Shown: one piece after another, positions 30,684-42,339 of the stretch
Layout: each line of letters opens with the position of its first letter
Numbering within the stretch: the first letter of the stretch is position 1
NCBI RefSeq assembly: GCF_030035675.1
Contig: NC_084495.1
Span: 12,369,001-12,433,000, forward strand
Source of the DNA: Rhineura floridana
Taxonomy: Eukaryota; Chordata; Lepidosauria; Squamata; Rhineuridae
Direction of reading: 5' to 3'
DNA length: 64,000 nt
The notes under the pieces: model-generated
Told to the model about the DNA's origin: nothing
What the model saw: only the letters and a program-made list of their open reading frames with translations
The model's database searches: none
Program-made: the position numbers and the translations under genes

Positions 30684-30830
30684 CTAACACATCTTTTCCC
30701 AACCAGTGTGGCTCCAGATGTTGTTGGACCACAACTCCCATCAGCATCAGCCAGCATTGCCAATGGTCAGGAAAAATGGGAGTTGTGGTCCAACAACATC
30801 TGGAGGCACACTGGTTGGGAAAGGCTGCCC
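30684..30830. mobile_element. hAT-like foldback MITE (CAGCCTTTCCC family)
   Basis: CTTTTCCCAACCAGTGTGGC and CACTGGTTGGGAAAGGCTG bound it, with CAGATGTTGTTGGACCACAA and TGTGGTCCAACAACATCTGG as inner arms. It sits at the 5' end of the adjacent SINE. No clean duplication was seen. Confidence 0.8.
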
Positions 30831-31227
30831 TAAACAGACCATGTTGAACTAATTCCCACTGGCTGGGGCTGATGGGCCTTGTTCTGCAAAATATGTGGAG
30901 GGCACCAGCTTGAGGAAGCCTGATTAATATGTCCTTTTTTGTGTGTGGTCTATGGGGATAGTTCAGTACTGAATAATGCTGTGCTGAACCTTTACATGTC
31001 ATTCCCAACTCGACCTTTAAGAGAGTGTGGGTGGCGTGACAGGAAAATGCCTCCCAAAAGAGAGAGAGGGTGGGCAGAATTTCATAATAAAATTTCGGAG
31101 AATGAGGTGGTGCTTCCTTCTCTGCAAACAAACCCTTTCGAAATAATCCCTTTTGCAGACTGATCTTATCTTGGAAGGTTTAGCTGCTCCTTGGGGGCAT
31201 TTGTCTTCATTCAAGCAACTCCCTACT

Positions 31228-31688
31228 AGAGATGGAAAGATCTGTCAATTTCGGTTCTCTCAGTTGCTCCTTTTTCCAATGTTAAATTAAGTACTCTACA
31301 TTTCTGCAGCAATCTGTGATTTTTTTTTTTAAATCCTCAAGAAAATTCACCATTTTGGTGTGAATTTCTGCAAATAAACACATTTTTGTAGGCACTGTTG
31401 ACAAAGGTACACGTTTGTGCAACCCATTTCTCATCACATAATCTCTTTTTGCCTGTTATTTTCACTCATATATTCATTTTTATGCACACTTTCCCTTAAT
31501 ACATGCATTTTTGTAAATATTGTTTAGTTGGTGAACTGCATCCCAAAATTCTAATAAATGCAAATTTCGAAGGATGGCTGCGTTTCTGTTCTTGTATTGT
31601 TCTTGTTCTTGTATTGTTTCAGAAAGTACGAATTTGATAAATTCTGCTTGAAATGCCAACTGAATAGAAATTCTCACCCATTCCTATC
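31228..31688 (+). repeat. AT-rich ~430-bp repeat (TTAGGGATG family)
   Basis: It runs from TAGAGATGGAAAGATCTGTC to CTCACCCATTCCTA with all internal landmarks and a duplicated TTGTTCTTGTATTG block near 31595. Confidence 0.78.
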
Positions 31689-31734
31689 CCCTACACGCAC
31701 CTTAGCCTGATGCTGCCCCCACTGTTTTGCCGAT

Positions 31735-31950
31735 TCCAGTGCATCTCCCCCTCTCTCTTCTGAAAACGGGGGCACACAATGCTAATCAAACCTCCCCCCT
31801 TTTTTACTATAAAACCTGGTGGGAGCATCTTGGGTGTGTCCCCCCCCCAATTCAATTCAGCTTCAAAGAGATTTTGCAACTGATCGGCAGATCAACCCAT
31901 TCCCCCTCCAGGTGTGGCTCATGGAAATGCTTTGCTCTGGTGACTAGTGT
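31735..31950 (-). repeat. interspersed repeat (GCAAAGCATTTCC family)
   Basis: It is the inverted copy of 19735-19935. CTTCTGAAAACGGGGGCAC, TTCAAAGAGATTTTGCAACT and GTGTGGCTCATGGAAATGC match. Confidence 0.75.
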
Positions 31951-31959
31951 GTTCCCAGC

Positions 31960-34900
31960 CCCAGTCTCTCAACCCCCATTTGTAGAATAGGAACTGTAAT
32001 AGCATCAATATACAGGATTGCCTTGAAGAAGAGTAATGAAATCAATTGCATGGATGCAGCCTTGTAAATAGGCCCACTAATGTTGGTAGCCTGTTAAGAG
32101 TGGTGGAGGCTGGTTTATTAGGGAGAATGGGACACTGCCCCACCAACCTCAGTCTGTGCTCAGCCAGCCCCCACCTGCCTGCCTTCCAGCTTGCAGTCAG
32201 TCCACGGGGTGATACTGCCTCTCAGCTAGGCTGGGATCTGCTACCAGGCCTGATCTGCTTGCATTCTGTAAAATTGGAATGAAATTCCATTTCTGTTTGC
32301 CTTTTTCCTGCAAACCTCTGCTTTGTTCCGGTTCGATATAGAACCAGGATCTAGAAGTTATGCATTCTGAACTTGTGAGGGAGTGGAGGGCTGGGACTCA
32401 ATGTCTTCCCCTTCCTCATGTTCCCACTTTACCGCTGGCTCCACTGGGTAGTGTAGGCTATTCCAAATCCCAGTTCCCCCCAACTACCTCCACAGTGTTG
32501 GAAAGGGTGGAGAATGCTGTAGCGTTGGCTGGGGAGGCAGATCCCGCTCCATTGTGTTGCCATGCTGGACTCGGAGGAGGGAAAGCTGCCACATCCACAA
32601 CCAGCATGGAAATGCACAGCATTAGCCTCTTAGCAGACAAGTCTGTACTAAAAGTGCCTTCCTTCACATGGGCTGGTGGAGGAGTGATGGAGCAATCGGT
32701 CCTTCATCTGCCAGCCTGCTATGTTTCTGTGCTGTGGCCAGCACAGAAGCTACTGGCTGGCAGGGAAGGGATAGAGTAATCAGTCCTTCTACCAGCTTGC
32801 TCACTCACCTGCATGGAATTCCTTGTCGCCTATGGTGACCAGGTGAGTACCTATATCTAAGGCTCCTTAGTGGTAGCAATTATGATATATTGTCCAGTGA
32901 CCTTCTGTAAGATTTCTCTGGGGCAAACAGATAGGAAGCTTGCAATGCAAGCCTGCATTGCTAGGAATTGTGTATGAGAGCCTGGTTGGAATTTTGGATG
33001 CATTTTCTTGCAAATATCTCACAATATACCCCTGATTTTGTGCTTTTACTAGTGGAATGTATATGGTTCTAGCTCCATTACTCCTGGCTCACATTAGAAT
33101 ATAAAATGGGGCATCTGTTCATTTTCTGCGCTGATGTACATTCCCTTGTGGTTAACTTGTAACAACAGTCATTGGAGGACATTCTCAGTGGCTTCCATGA
33201 AAGCAGAAATGCTTCTGAGATAAGGGGGTTGCACAATTTTTTTTATGCTGCCACAGTTAACTCCTTGCCCTTGATTGTACTTCTATCTTAGAAAAGCCAA
33301 TGAGGTGCAAATAGAGGCTGAATTTAGCACCACATTCATGGGCTGTATCCATGGGACTTAGTCATATCTATTAATTTCAGTGGGTCTGCTCTGAGTAGGA
33401 CTTAGCTGGCTACAACTCCATATTTGCATTTAGAAGTCTTTGGGAACAGAATTGCAGTGGTAGAACATTTCCTTTCAGTCTGTACATCCAAACAGGCTGA
33501 TGGTTGTAGCAGTTTGTTTCTGAGAATCTTATCAATTTTGAACAAAGAGAGCTAGCTTAGAAAATGAAGGGTGCACACACAAGATTGCTCACGTGTAACT
33601 CTGTGAAAACACATTCTAGTCCAGAGTGTCAGTGTAGCTGTAGTGTCCCAAAGCCACTTTGGACCACGGTGATTCTATGAAATGACAACTGGATGCATTT
33701 ATGCATATCTCTTGGATACATAACTACCGGTGTGCAGTTGAGTTCTGTGCAAGCCTGTTCACTTTTGTGCTGTTAATACATTCATACTCTTGCACCTTTG
33801 CTGATAATGAATGTGAAGGGCTTGGAACACTCAAGGAAAGCATTACGCTCTTTCTAATACAGTATATAACTGTTATGTGAGATCCCTTTCCTGGGTACTG
33901 AGTACACAGTAATGTCATTTATTAACTGGGCACACATACACAGATTTCATTTTTGCTGGTAAAATATATGAAGGGATGTAGCCTCATAAGTATCAGGCCT
34001 CCACTCCAAATGTTTTCCACCCAGCAGAAATTACGCAGGTACCTGACATTCATAAATGGTGTGGTTTGTTTATAGAGATACCCGAACGCAAAACGAAATT
34101 TACAAAGAGGTTTTATTGCTTTGATAAGTTGTGATCGATCTACTTAATCCTACTTCATGGGGCTCTTTTGAGAGTTTGTGGTACCTTGTAAAATGCTTGG
34201 CAAGTCATGCAAAATTATTGATGCTTAAAAGGATTTTCCATCCATGCATTTTTTTTTTTTTTTTGCCTAACCGACTGGATGAATTGGTCCATACCAGTTT
34301 TTCAGTACTGGCGCAGTGGTGGGATGAGTAAAGCCTATCTAATCCATTATGGACTTTCCGGCCTTATAGTTAAAACACTTTTTTCCTCCTCCTTCAAAAA
34401 CGCTTGTGCGCCCAATAAAACTTCAGTGATAAAATAAATTGATAACGACATTAGTAAAACTGACAAGATTTGTCTACCAGATTGTTAGTGTCATTGGAGC
34501 TGAAGAAGGACCACAAAGAAGACCTAATTAATAAGTGTTAAACAGTCAAAGCTTATTTACACTCTACATGGCCAACATATTCTCACGTGCCTGCTGTGTC
34601 TTCCAGTGAGTACCTCTAATTCTGCGGACAGCTGCTTGTAAACATGCAGTGGAGTAGCCGGCAGCTCCCTTGTCTTGATGACAGGTTTGTGTCACCCCTT
34701 CAAACAGAACAGCATTCCCTGGGAGACAAAAAAAAAGAATGGGTTACAGACTTCCTTGCAAAGTGGGAATTGGTCCTTAGTTCTGGTTACACAGAACCAG
34801 TGATGGCAGATAGGGCTCATCCACATGGCAATTTAGTGTGTGTCTGGTGCTACTGGCATCCCTTTGTAATTTGCATGTTTCCCATGATGTTGCAGGCAAG

Positions 34901-35507
34901 CAGAAGCTAGAATGCAGTTTTCCCCTTTAAATCCGTATCAACCCAATCCAATTATAATGTGAAAAGAAAGGGAAGAACCATCTCAGCTTAGCTGCACTCC
35001 TCCATGTAGGTGCTTTGCTTTTTTGTTTAGTGGGCAGGCTCTCTTATTCCACAACGCCAGTTCCCTCTCTCTTTGGTGCCTGCAAAAGCTGTGGCAGCCG
35101 CTGCCTACTTTGCCTTTCACTCACTCCACCCCCCCAGTCAGTTTTGTATAGTTTCACCCAATGCTCTCCAGGCTTCAGCTGCCAGAGGCGTGCAATTGAC
35201 AAGAAACAATGGAACTGACAAAAAACCCTCCCCTTCTCCATTAGCAATATCAATACTCAGGAGGGAGTAAACATGTAAAATTGGGGGTGGGACCACAAGG
35301 AAAAAGCAATACTAAACCTTCCAGAGGAATGCCTACTTGAGTGAAAGGAAAACAGTGGATTGGAAGCTACCATTGTGCAAGAAGTGTGGACCTTGAAAAG
35401 CTATTGCGATGGTAAAAGTAGCTTCTTTAGTACGAAGTTAGGCTCCCGTGTGGATAAGGCCGTAGTCGAGTGAATCTGCTTTTCCTTACAGGGATACCTG
35501 TGAATTT
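31960..35507. other. largely repeat-free intronic stretch
   Basis: About 3.5 kb has no family I recognise apart from a partial GGTGGAGGCTGGT terminus at 32101 and short homopolymers (T-run near 34250). No exon signals with family similarity are visible. It is a candidate place for conserved intronic regulatory sequence, but nothing in the sequence alone shows that. Confidence 0.45.
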
Positions 35508-35515
35508 AAGTGCTA

Positions 35516-35858
35516 CTAGGGTTGCCAGGTTCAATCCCTGAGACTGCTCCTGTATCTTTAGGAGAAAAGAAAGTCAGCCAAGTGCAGGTGTTCTTGCAAC
35601 CCTGTAATGGGAAAAACTACAAGGTGGAATTCTCCCTCCCCTCTGCACAACTTTTAAAGATACAAAAGACCTCTTGGAGGCTGGGCCTGGAAACCAAGAG
35701 GTCTTTTGTATCTTTAAAAATTGTGCAGGGTGGGGGGAGAAGGAGAATTCCACTTTGTGGTTTTTCCTATTACAGGGTTGCAAGAACACCTGCACTTGGC
35801 TGACTTTCTCTTCTCCTAAAGATACAGGAGCAGTCTCAGGGATTGAACCTGGAACCCT
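35516..35858. mobile_element. 343-bp near-perfect palindromic hAT-like MITE
   Basis: It starts CTAGGGTTGCCAGGTTC and ends GAACCTGGAACCCT. The arms of about 165 bp match almost base for base, including AAAGATACAAAAGACCTCTT and its complement around a short centre at about 35685. The 8-bp flanks AAGTGCTA (35508-35515) and AAGTACTA (35859-35866) differ by one base. Confidence 0.85.
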
Positions 35859-35899
35859 AAGTACTACCGATCTCCACGCCCGCAACGGTGCCCCCTTAG

Positions 35900-36530
35900 A
35901 GTGCATATGGGGGATTGCTAGTTTGATAGCACTCCAAGACTAAAATCACCATGCTTGTAGAAAACTAGCATGTTAAAATCTCCCTGCTCATGGAAAACTA
36001 GCAGGTGACACTTTTGAATGTATGGGAAGGCTTTGAGATCAGGGAACTTTTAGACAAGTTGATGCTGAGATGGTACAGAGCTGCAAGAAGGGTGTACCCT
36101 CTGCTCTACCTGCATGTTTAAATCAACTTGAGTCCTTGCTTCATACGTTGCAGCAGCAGTTCCAAAAGCAGAAGTTCAGGTCACTTGATCTTCTTCTGCT
36201 TTCTGTGCTTCTGCTGTAATTTGCTGATCATTGTTACTGGCTACTGGAGCACATCTAGTCCTAAAAGTAAACAAGAAAGTCAGTATGAAAACACTGTAAA
36301 AACTGACACCAACCTGTATTCTTTACGAGGAGAAGGCAGGAGGATCATGAGCATTTAGGAAGATCAGGGCTGAAATTAGCTTGAAGGACCTTACCCCGCC
36401 TCAGTTAATGCACATCACTGCGCTTACAGCTTAGGGTTGTATTCAACCAACTCTTACTCAGAATAGATCCAATTAAATTAACGAACCTAAGTTAGTCATG
36501 TCTACTGCCTTAAATGAGTGTACTCTGAGT
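35900..36530. other. unassigned intronic sequence
   Basis: No gene or repeat family recognised with confidence. Confidence 0.4.
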
Positions 36531-36532
36531 AG

Positions 36533-36745
36533 GGCCACATCCACACCAAACATTTATTCCACTTTAAACAGTCATGGCTTCTTTGAAAGAATCCTGGGAA
36601 GTGTAGTTTGTGAAGGGTGCTGAGAGTTCTTAGGAGAGCCCCTCACAGACCTGTGAAAGAGGAGCAGACTGTTAAACCACTCTGACAATTATAGCTCTCT
36701 GAGGGGAATAGGAGTCTTCTAACAACTCTCGGCACAAACTAAAAA
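36533..36745. mobile_element. foldback element (ATCCACACC family), right end lost
   Basis: GGGCCACATCCACACCAAAC, AGTCATGGCTTCTTTG and CTGGGAAGTGTAGTTTGTG match the left arm and centre of 3783-4102. The right arm stops in CTCTCGGCACAAACTA. Confidence 0.75.
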
Positions 36746-36769
36746 ACCCGAAGTGGGCTGGGAAATAAG

Positions 36770-36870
36770 TAATATTTAGTTTATTTGACAAAATTTATAT
36801 ACCTTTTAATCGACAAAAACCTCTACGCGGTTTACATAAAACAATATAAAATATGCCTAAGGAAATATTG
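36770..36870 (-). repeat. SINE-like tail
   Basis: AAATTTATATACCTTTTAAT and CTCTACGCGGTTTACATAAA resemble the tail at 10575-10660. Confidence 0.45.
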
Positions 36871-37145
36871 ATGAAATAGAACTTTCTTTAATGCATGGCT
36901 TATTGTTGTTTTTCAGTTTTTTCTGTAGCAATACAAGTAACCAGCATGAAGAATAGAAGGAAAAACTAAACAGCAGCAAAACATGTCAGTTCATAATACC
37001 ATCAAGAAAATCGGACTATTTTTTTAAAAAAAAGAAAGGTAAAAGAGAGAATAAATATAAATAAATAAATCGAGGGAGAAGGGGTCAAATAGGGAAAGGG
37101 GAAGGAGGGGAGGGGATAAGGAGACATAAACTTTATCAAAATATA

Positions 37146-38428
37146 GGGCTCATCCAGACGACTGCAAAATGTGTGACATGCCCGCTATGTGTGTTCATTA
37201 TTTTTCGGTCGTCCAAATGACGTCTTGTGCTGTTATGCATTTTCACGGGTTAAATCCGCTCGTTGCAATACCGGCAAAAATGCGATTTGCTGTTTAAAAT
37301 TGGGAATCATCCGCTGTGCCTTCAGTAGTTAGGATGCAATACTGCAGACTTTACAGCTGATGGGCAGTTCTTGGGCGTTTCTCCTTGCCCTTTCTCCTCA
37401 TTCCAGCCAATCACGTATCTGCACTTTTGCACATGTGCGAGAATAAGCCCGGGAAAATTGAACCAATCATCGCAATGGTGGGGTGTTGGGGGTGTGTCTG
37501 CAACTACTGCACAGATGCATTTTATTTTTTGCCAGCCTGCAAACTGGGCGAGATCTGCAATGCACAGCAAGTGAGAAAGGGGGGGAGGTCGGTTTCAGCC
37601 TGCCTCCGAAAGCTTTGTCAATTTCATTCTGCTTGCTGGGGTTTTGCTTCAAATCAGAAAAGCATTCATTAGTTTAAGTGTAATATCGCAAATACAAACC
37701 AGAAAAGGGCTTCTGGTCGGTTTCAAGCCTGCTCTGGAAAGCTTTGTCAATTTCATTCTCAGTGGGAAGGAAAGGGAGAAGGGGGGGAACACGTTTCTTG
37801 CTTCTTTGGAGAAATAAGTGCAATTGCCAGCCTGTGTATCTCCTTAAATATCAATAAAGGCAGGAAAGCATACATTCGTTTAAGTGTAATATAGCAATAC
37901 AAACCAGAAAAGGGCTTCTGGTCGGTTTCAAGCCTGCTCTGGAAAGCTTTGTCAATTTCATTCTGGTGGGAAGGAAAGGGAGAAGGAGGGTGTGTGTGAC
38001 ACGTTTCTTGCTTTTTTGGAGAAATAAGTGCATTGCCAGAGTGTGTATCTCCTTAAATATCAATAAAGGCAGAAAAGCATACATTCATTTAAGCATAATA
38101 TCGCAATTACAAACAAGGCAGGCGTGAAACCGACCAGCAGCCTTTCCTTCCCAGGCGAGAACTCCTTTACAGCCATATTGTGCTTCGTTGCAAAGGGGGA
38201 GAGGAGCATATGTAATTTTTTTGCTGACCAATTGGTTGATAGGGGGAGGTTTTAGAGGCGGAGCTTGGAAAAAGCGAAAAGAATGTAGGAGTCTTACTGC
38301 TGCGTGTGCGTGTGCAAAAAAGCTTTTTTTTTTAATTGGGAAAGAGAACTAAAAGGCAAAGTGAGGACTATCAGATGACAAACCGAATATGGAAACCGTG
38401 GATTATCCTGCTCCGTTTGGATAAGCCC
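37146..38428 (+). mobile_element. 1.28-kb nonautonomous DNA transposon with 3-bp duplication (copy 1)
   Basis: It starts GGGCTCATCCAGACG and ends CGTTTGGATAAGCCC, 15-bp inverted ends with two mismatches. It is flanked by ATA on both sides (37143-37145 and 38429-38431). The body matches 60375-61530 closely and contains two to three tandem units of about 200 bp with GAAAGCTTTGTCAATTTCAT and AAATATCAATAAAGGCAG. A 3-bp duplication with GGG..CCC ends is compatible with the PIF/Harbinger group, but no transposase or Myb-like protein is encoded. Overlapping 60-95-codon frames are not convincing genes. Confidence 0.87.
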
Positions 38429-38697
38429 ATAGATAAAATCAGGAGTTTAAAAACAAATACACATCATAAAAATGAGTCTGTCTTGAAGGAAAATGGCATT
38501 GGGTCACTTGCAGGGCAAAATTGGTACAAAATGTGTTAAGAATTCCTTCCCCCACCCCCATTCCCCATCATTTCAGCACATCTCGGGTTGGAGCCATGCA
38601 TTTTCCAACGCAAGGTCCCGTTTGAGCCCTTAAGACATAAGGAACTGTGGATTGTGCTCTCTTTTTGTCTAAGTTCTGGCCCAGTTTAGTTGGCGAG

Positions 38698-38875
38698 TTG
38701 GTGCTGTAGCTCAGTGGTAGAGCGTCTGCCTTGCATGTAGAAGGTCCTAAATTCAATCCCTGGCATCTCCACGAGAGCCTCTTGCTTGGAAACTTGGAGA
38801 GCCTCTGCCGGTTAGTGAAGACAACACTGAGCTAGATGGTCTGACTCACTGTAAGGTGCTACCTTTAGTTATTTT
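38698..38875 (+). mobile_element. tRNA-derived SINE (GGCAGCTTCC family)
   Basis: GGTGCTGTAGCTCAGTGGTA is the A box, and GTCCTAAATTCAATCCCTGG is the B box. The core reads CTCTGCCGGTTAGTGAAGAC and AGCTAGATGGTCTGACTCAC, with a short tail. The tRNA-like head should not be called a tRNA gene: it has no acceptor stem pairing and it runs into the SINE core. Confidence 0.88.
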
Positions 38876-39364
38876 ATATCTCAAGACAGTTCTGTAGTGT
38901 TTATTAATCTGAGATGACGTTTCTTTTTTAACGGGGAAAATATTTGTGTAAAGAACATTGCTGTTCTTGGCATCTTGAGTACAAAAATGTTCAGCGAAGT
39001 CATTTCCCTTGGACAATTAATTTGGGTGGTGCTGCAGGAGCCCTGAAGCCCCCGTTTAATTGCTGACAATATGTTTTCGGTGTTCAGGAATACCTCATTA
39101 CTGGTCCCTTTTCAAAGGAAAACAAAACCAGATACTAGCTCTGTCTATTCATCAACTCAGGAAGGACTATAGTTGATATAGCCACTAGTCATAGAAGGTG
39201 AAACAGAGAAAGACATGTAGATATGTTAATAATTAATCTAATAATGCAATCAGACATTAAAGGGAAAGCTGGGCTTCCAAATTAAAGCCGATGAAAGAGT
39301 ATGATACAGTGTTAAACAATTCCTAAGGCCCACCTACTACTTAGGAACCTTATGTTTGTGAACT
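38876..39364. other. unassigned intronic sequence
   Basis: AT-rich, nothing recognised. Confidence 0.4.
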
Positions 39365-39655
39365 TCAAATCTCCTTGCAAAATGACCTACGCTTTGGAAC
39401 TCCCTGCCTGTTGACATCAGGTAGATTATGCTGCACTCTTTCCAGCACCTGTTTAAAACATTTTTGTTTAGGCAAGCCTTTCCAGATATGTAGAAGCTAC
39501 ATGCGTTTAAATCTGTTTTTAGCTTATTGTTCATTTTAATTAGTTTTGGGGTGTTTTTAAACACCTGTTTTTCACTGATCATTTTCATGTTTTGTTTTTT
39601 GTAAAGCACTTAGAGGTTTTATTACAATCAAGCGATATGTACATCTTGTTAATTA
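39365..39655 (+). mobile_element. L2-group LINE 3' end
   Basis: GCTTTGGAACTCCCTGCCTG encodes the conserved WNSLP-like C-terminal motif of L2 polymerases. It is followed by CACCTGTTTAAAACATTTTT, then GTAAAGCACTTAGAGG and a TTAATTAATT tail. Only the C-terminus and 3' UTR remain. Confidence 0.65.
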
Positions 39656-40310
39656 ATTAATTAAAAAAGAATTAATTAATTAAAAAAGAGACAAGTGCTC
39701 CTTATGTGATTACATAGCCAATCAATGTTAAGATTGGCTGTTCTGGTGGAGCTGGATTCAAATCCTTGCTTGGCTGTGACTCCAGCTTCGCATCTGTAAA
39801 AACAGGATGGAAACAACTGACCACACAAGATTGCTAGGCAGGGGAAAATGTACAGTCCTTTGCTTATAAAAAGTGCCTTGAGAATCTTTGCTGTAAGGAA
39901 ATTGCCTTTCATATCTTGTGATTCTTAAAGTAAACTCTATATGCAGCAAACAATGTAAATTGTGTGAATGACCCATATTTCATTGCTCGAGTCTTATATA
40001 AACTCCTGTGGATTAGATGAAGTTATAAACAAACCCAGTCTAGAATCACAATTAGTGTAAACTGTAGGATCTACATGGCTCATAAAACAGCTGTTTGCAC
40101 ATTCAAAAAAACTGTTGCAAATTCTAGAGTTTAGAGGAGTTTGCAGTTGCGAAGATCTATTGCCAGGATGACAGCAATGGCAAATGCTAATCGACAGTTG
40201 ATGGGGTTGCAACCTCTCTTTTTCCCACAACCTTAAAATCCGCTGAGAAGTTCAACAGCAGGGCTTATATTAAAAGCTACAACTGTAAACCCTGTAGGCA
40301 ACATTAACCT
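39656..40310. other. unassigned intronic sequence
   Basis: No repeat or exon recognised. Confidence 0.4.
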
Positions 40311-40322
40311 ATAGTACAGAAG

Positions 40323-40439
40323 CAGAGCTTGGAAAAGTTACTTTTTTTGAACTACAGCTCCCATCAGCCCCAGCCAGCATAGCCACTGGATTGGGCTGAT
40401 GGGAGTTGTAGTTCAAAAAAGTAACTTTTCCAAGCTCTG
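40323..40439. mobile_element. hAT-type foldback MITE (CAGAGCTTGG family)
   Basis: This 117-bp palindrome has the same sequence as 1402-1517 and 8808-8925. The flanks TACAGAAG and TTTAACAG are not a clear duplication, though CAGAAG recurs three bases further on. Confidence 0.9.
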
Positions 40440-40564
40440 TTTAACAGAAGCTGATGGAGTTACACAGAGTCAGTGAGATGGTGCTTAGATGGTGACTATC
40501 TGCTGTATACATTCCAGAGCAAAACCAGTGAGGTTTACTTAGACCAGGGGTGGGGAATCTTCCA

Positions 40565-40745
40565 GACTTTACATAGAAAGCTGCCTTACACTGAGTCAGG
40601 CCGTTGGTCCATCTAGCTCAGGATTGTCTACGTTGACTTGCAGCTGTTCCCGGCTCCACCTGGAGGTGCTGGAGATTGAATCTGAGACCTTTTGCATGCA
40701 AAGCAGATGTTCAGCCACTGATCCATAGCCCTTTTCCTCGCCAGC
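40565..40745 (-). mobile_element. tRNA-derived SINE (GGCAGCTTCC family)
   Basis: The plus strand reads GAAAGCTGCCTTACACTGAG, GTTGGTCCATCTAGCTCAGG and GAGATTGAATCTGAGACC (B box, inverted) through CCACTGATCCATAGCCC. Confidence 0.88.
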
Positions 40746-40757
40746 CATCCCTTGGGG

Positions 40758-40955
40758 AAGGGCCGTGGCTCAGTGTTAGAGCATCTGCCTTGTATGTGGA
40801 AGGTCCCAAGTTCAATCCCCAGCATCTCCACGGAGGGCGCTGAGAAACTCCTGCCTGAAAACGCCGGGGAGTCGCTGCCAGTCCGTGTAGACAGTACGGA
40901 GCTAGCTGGACCAATGGTCTGACTCTGAATAAGGCAGCTTCCTGTGTTCCTAAAC
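40758..40955 (+). mobile_element. tRNA-derived SINE (GGCAGCTTCC family), near complete
   Basis: GGGCCGTGGCTCAGTGTTAG (A box), GTCCCAAGTTCAATCCCCAG (B box), GCTGCCAGTCCGTGTAGAC and ATAAGGCAGCTTCCTGTG run in order. It is head to head with the copy at 40565-40745, only about 12 bp apart. Confidence 0.92.
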
Positions 40956-41002
40956 ATTGGCCCTGCTGGCTGGGGCTGATGGGAGTCCAGCAACATCTAG
41001 AG

Positions 41003-41140
41003 CAGCCTTTCCCAACCTTTGGGTCCCCAGATGTTGCTGGATTACAATTCCAATCAGCCCCATCCAGCATGGTCAATGGTCAGGAATTATGGGAACTGTA
41101 GTTCAGCAACATCTGGGGACCCAAAGCTTGGGAAAGGCTG
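41003..41140. mobile_element. hAT-type foldback MITE (CAGCCTTTCCC family)
   Basis: CAGCCTTTCCCAACCTTTGG and AAGCTTGGGAAAGGCTG are the ends. Flanks ATCTAGAG and ATTTGGAG agree at 6 of 8, differing by transitions only. Confidence 0.83.
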
Positions 41141-41664
41141 ATTTGGAGGGCAGCAGGTTTCCTGTTCTTGATTTAGACATTTATGTATTAATGTGTCATT
41201 CTATTTATTATAATCGGTGCTGAGAGTCCAGGTGAGATTCATGGTAATAAAATGATGGTGTGAGCTGTTGCCATTGGAAAATGCTAATAGTGCAGTTACC
41301 AATGGGATCTGCAACAAAGTGTTGCGGTATATCTTTCACACACACACACCCAAACAAGAGTACTCCTGTTTAGAGTGCCAGCCAGTCAACCATGCCTTCT
41401 CCTGGAATACTATTAGAGGCTCAAGCTGGCCAATTCCCCTCCCCTTTTCTTTTCAGTGACACAAGGAAACAGTGCTATGACTGCGTATAGATGACTGATT
41501 AGTTGTTTGAGAAATGGAAGTTTGGTTGTAGGGAGCCACATAGGCCTTTCCTATAGGTTCTGCATCTGCTGCTGTTTTACCAGTATTATAATCGCAGTTG
41601 TAAATTACTGGTTAAATGCAGTTAAATCCAGCTAGTGCCCTGAGAGAGATGAATGAATAATATT

Positions 41665-41855
41665 TTAAAGATATTATTACATCTCACCTTTCCTCCAAGT
41701 TACTCATGGTGGTGTATGTATTTATCCTCTCCTCATTTTCTCTTTACAACAACTCTGTGAGGTAGGTTAGGCTGAAAGAAGGTGACAGGTGTAAGGTCAC
41801 CTCAGTGAAGGCCCTAGTCTCCAACTACTGCACCACACTACCTTTTATGCCATGC
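41665..41855 (-). mobile_element. tRNA-derived SINE, alternative tail type, partial
   Basis: ACATCTCACCTTTCCTCCAA, TCTTTACAACAACTCTGTGA and GGTTAGGCTGAAAGAAGGTG match 30480-30683. The B-box half is mostly deleted. Confidence 0.75.
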
Positions 41856-41859
41856 CCCC

Positions 41860-42335
41860 AAAGTTGCCAGTCTGCTGTCTCTGAAGGTTGATGCACAACA
41901 ATTTTCCAGGTGGTGTAGGTGCCCCACAAGCACTGTTTACTGCAGATGTGTCTGCTGAAGTGTGGGGGAGGACGGCAGAGAGAGAGAGAGGGGGGGTGGC
42001 GGCTGCCCCTTGTCTGTTGAGTGTACAGAGAGGAGAACTGTGCTCAGAGCTTTAGATTGCTGTAGCAGGATACTGCATGATAAAAGAAAAAAGGCAAGGC
42101 AGGCATCCCTGGATGCAGTTTGGAAGAAGCCTTCAAGTGGTCTGTATGCAAAGCTTTCTTGACCTGGTCGTTTCATTTCAGACATGCATATTGTTCATTT
42201 TGAATCAAAAGTTTGCTGAAATATGTTGAACTGCTCTTCTTTTTTGTGGTGAAGGAACCTATGTTATTCCTGCCTCTGGTATCCAAGTTTCTGTTAAAGA
42301 AGTAATGTCCAGGAACGCGTGTACTTGTACTTGTA
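41860..42335. other. unassigned intronic sequence
   Basis: A GA-rich run near 41975, otherwise nothing recognised. Confidence 0.4.
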
Positions 42336-42339
42336 CACG

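Noticed and set aside
37322-37677. Small open frames on both strands of the 3-bp-duplication elements
   Set aside because: They are present in both copies simply because the copies are similar. No nuclease or DNA-binding motif is visible.
38698-38770. tRNA gene call from GTAGCTCAGTGGTAGAG and TTCAATCCC
   Set aside because: These are A and B boxes of a tRNA-derived SINE. The same head with the same downstream core recurs about ten times, and no acceptor stem is present.
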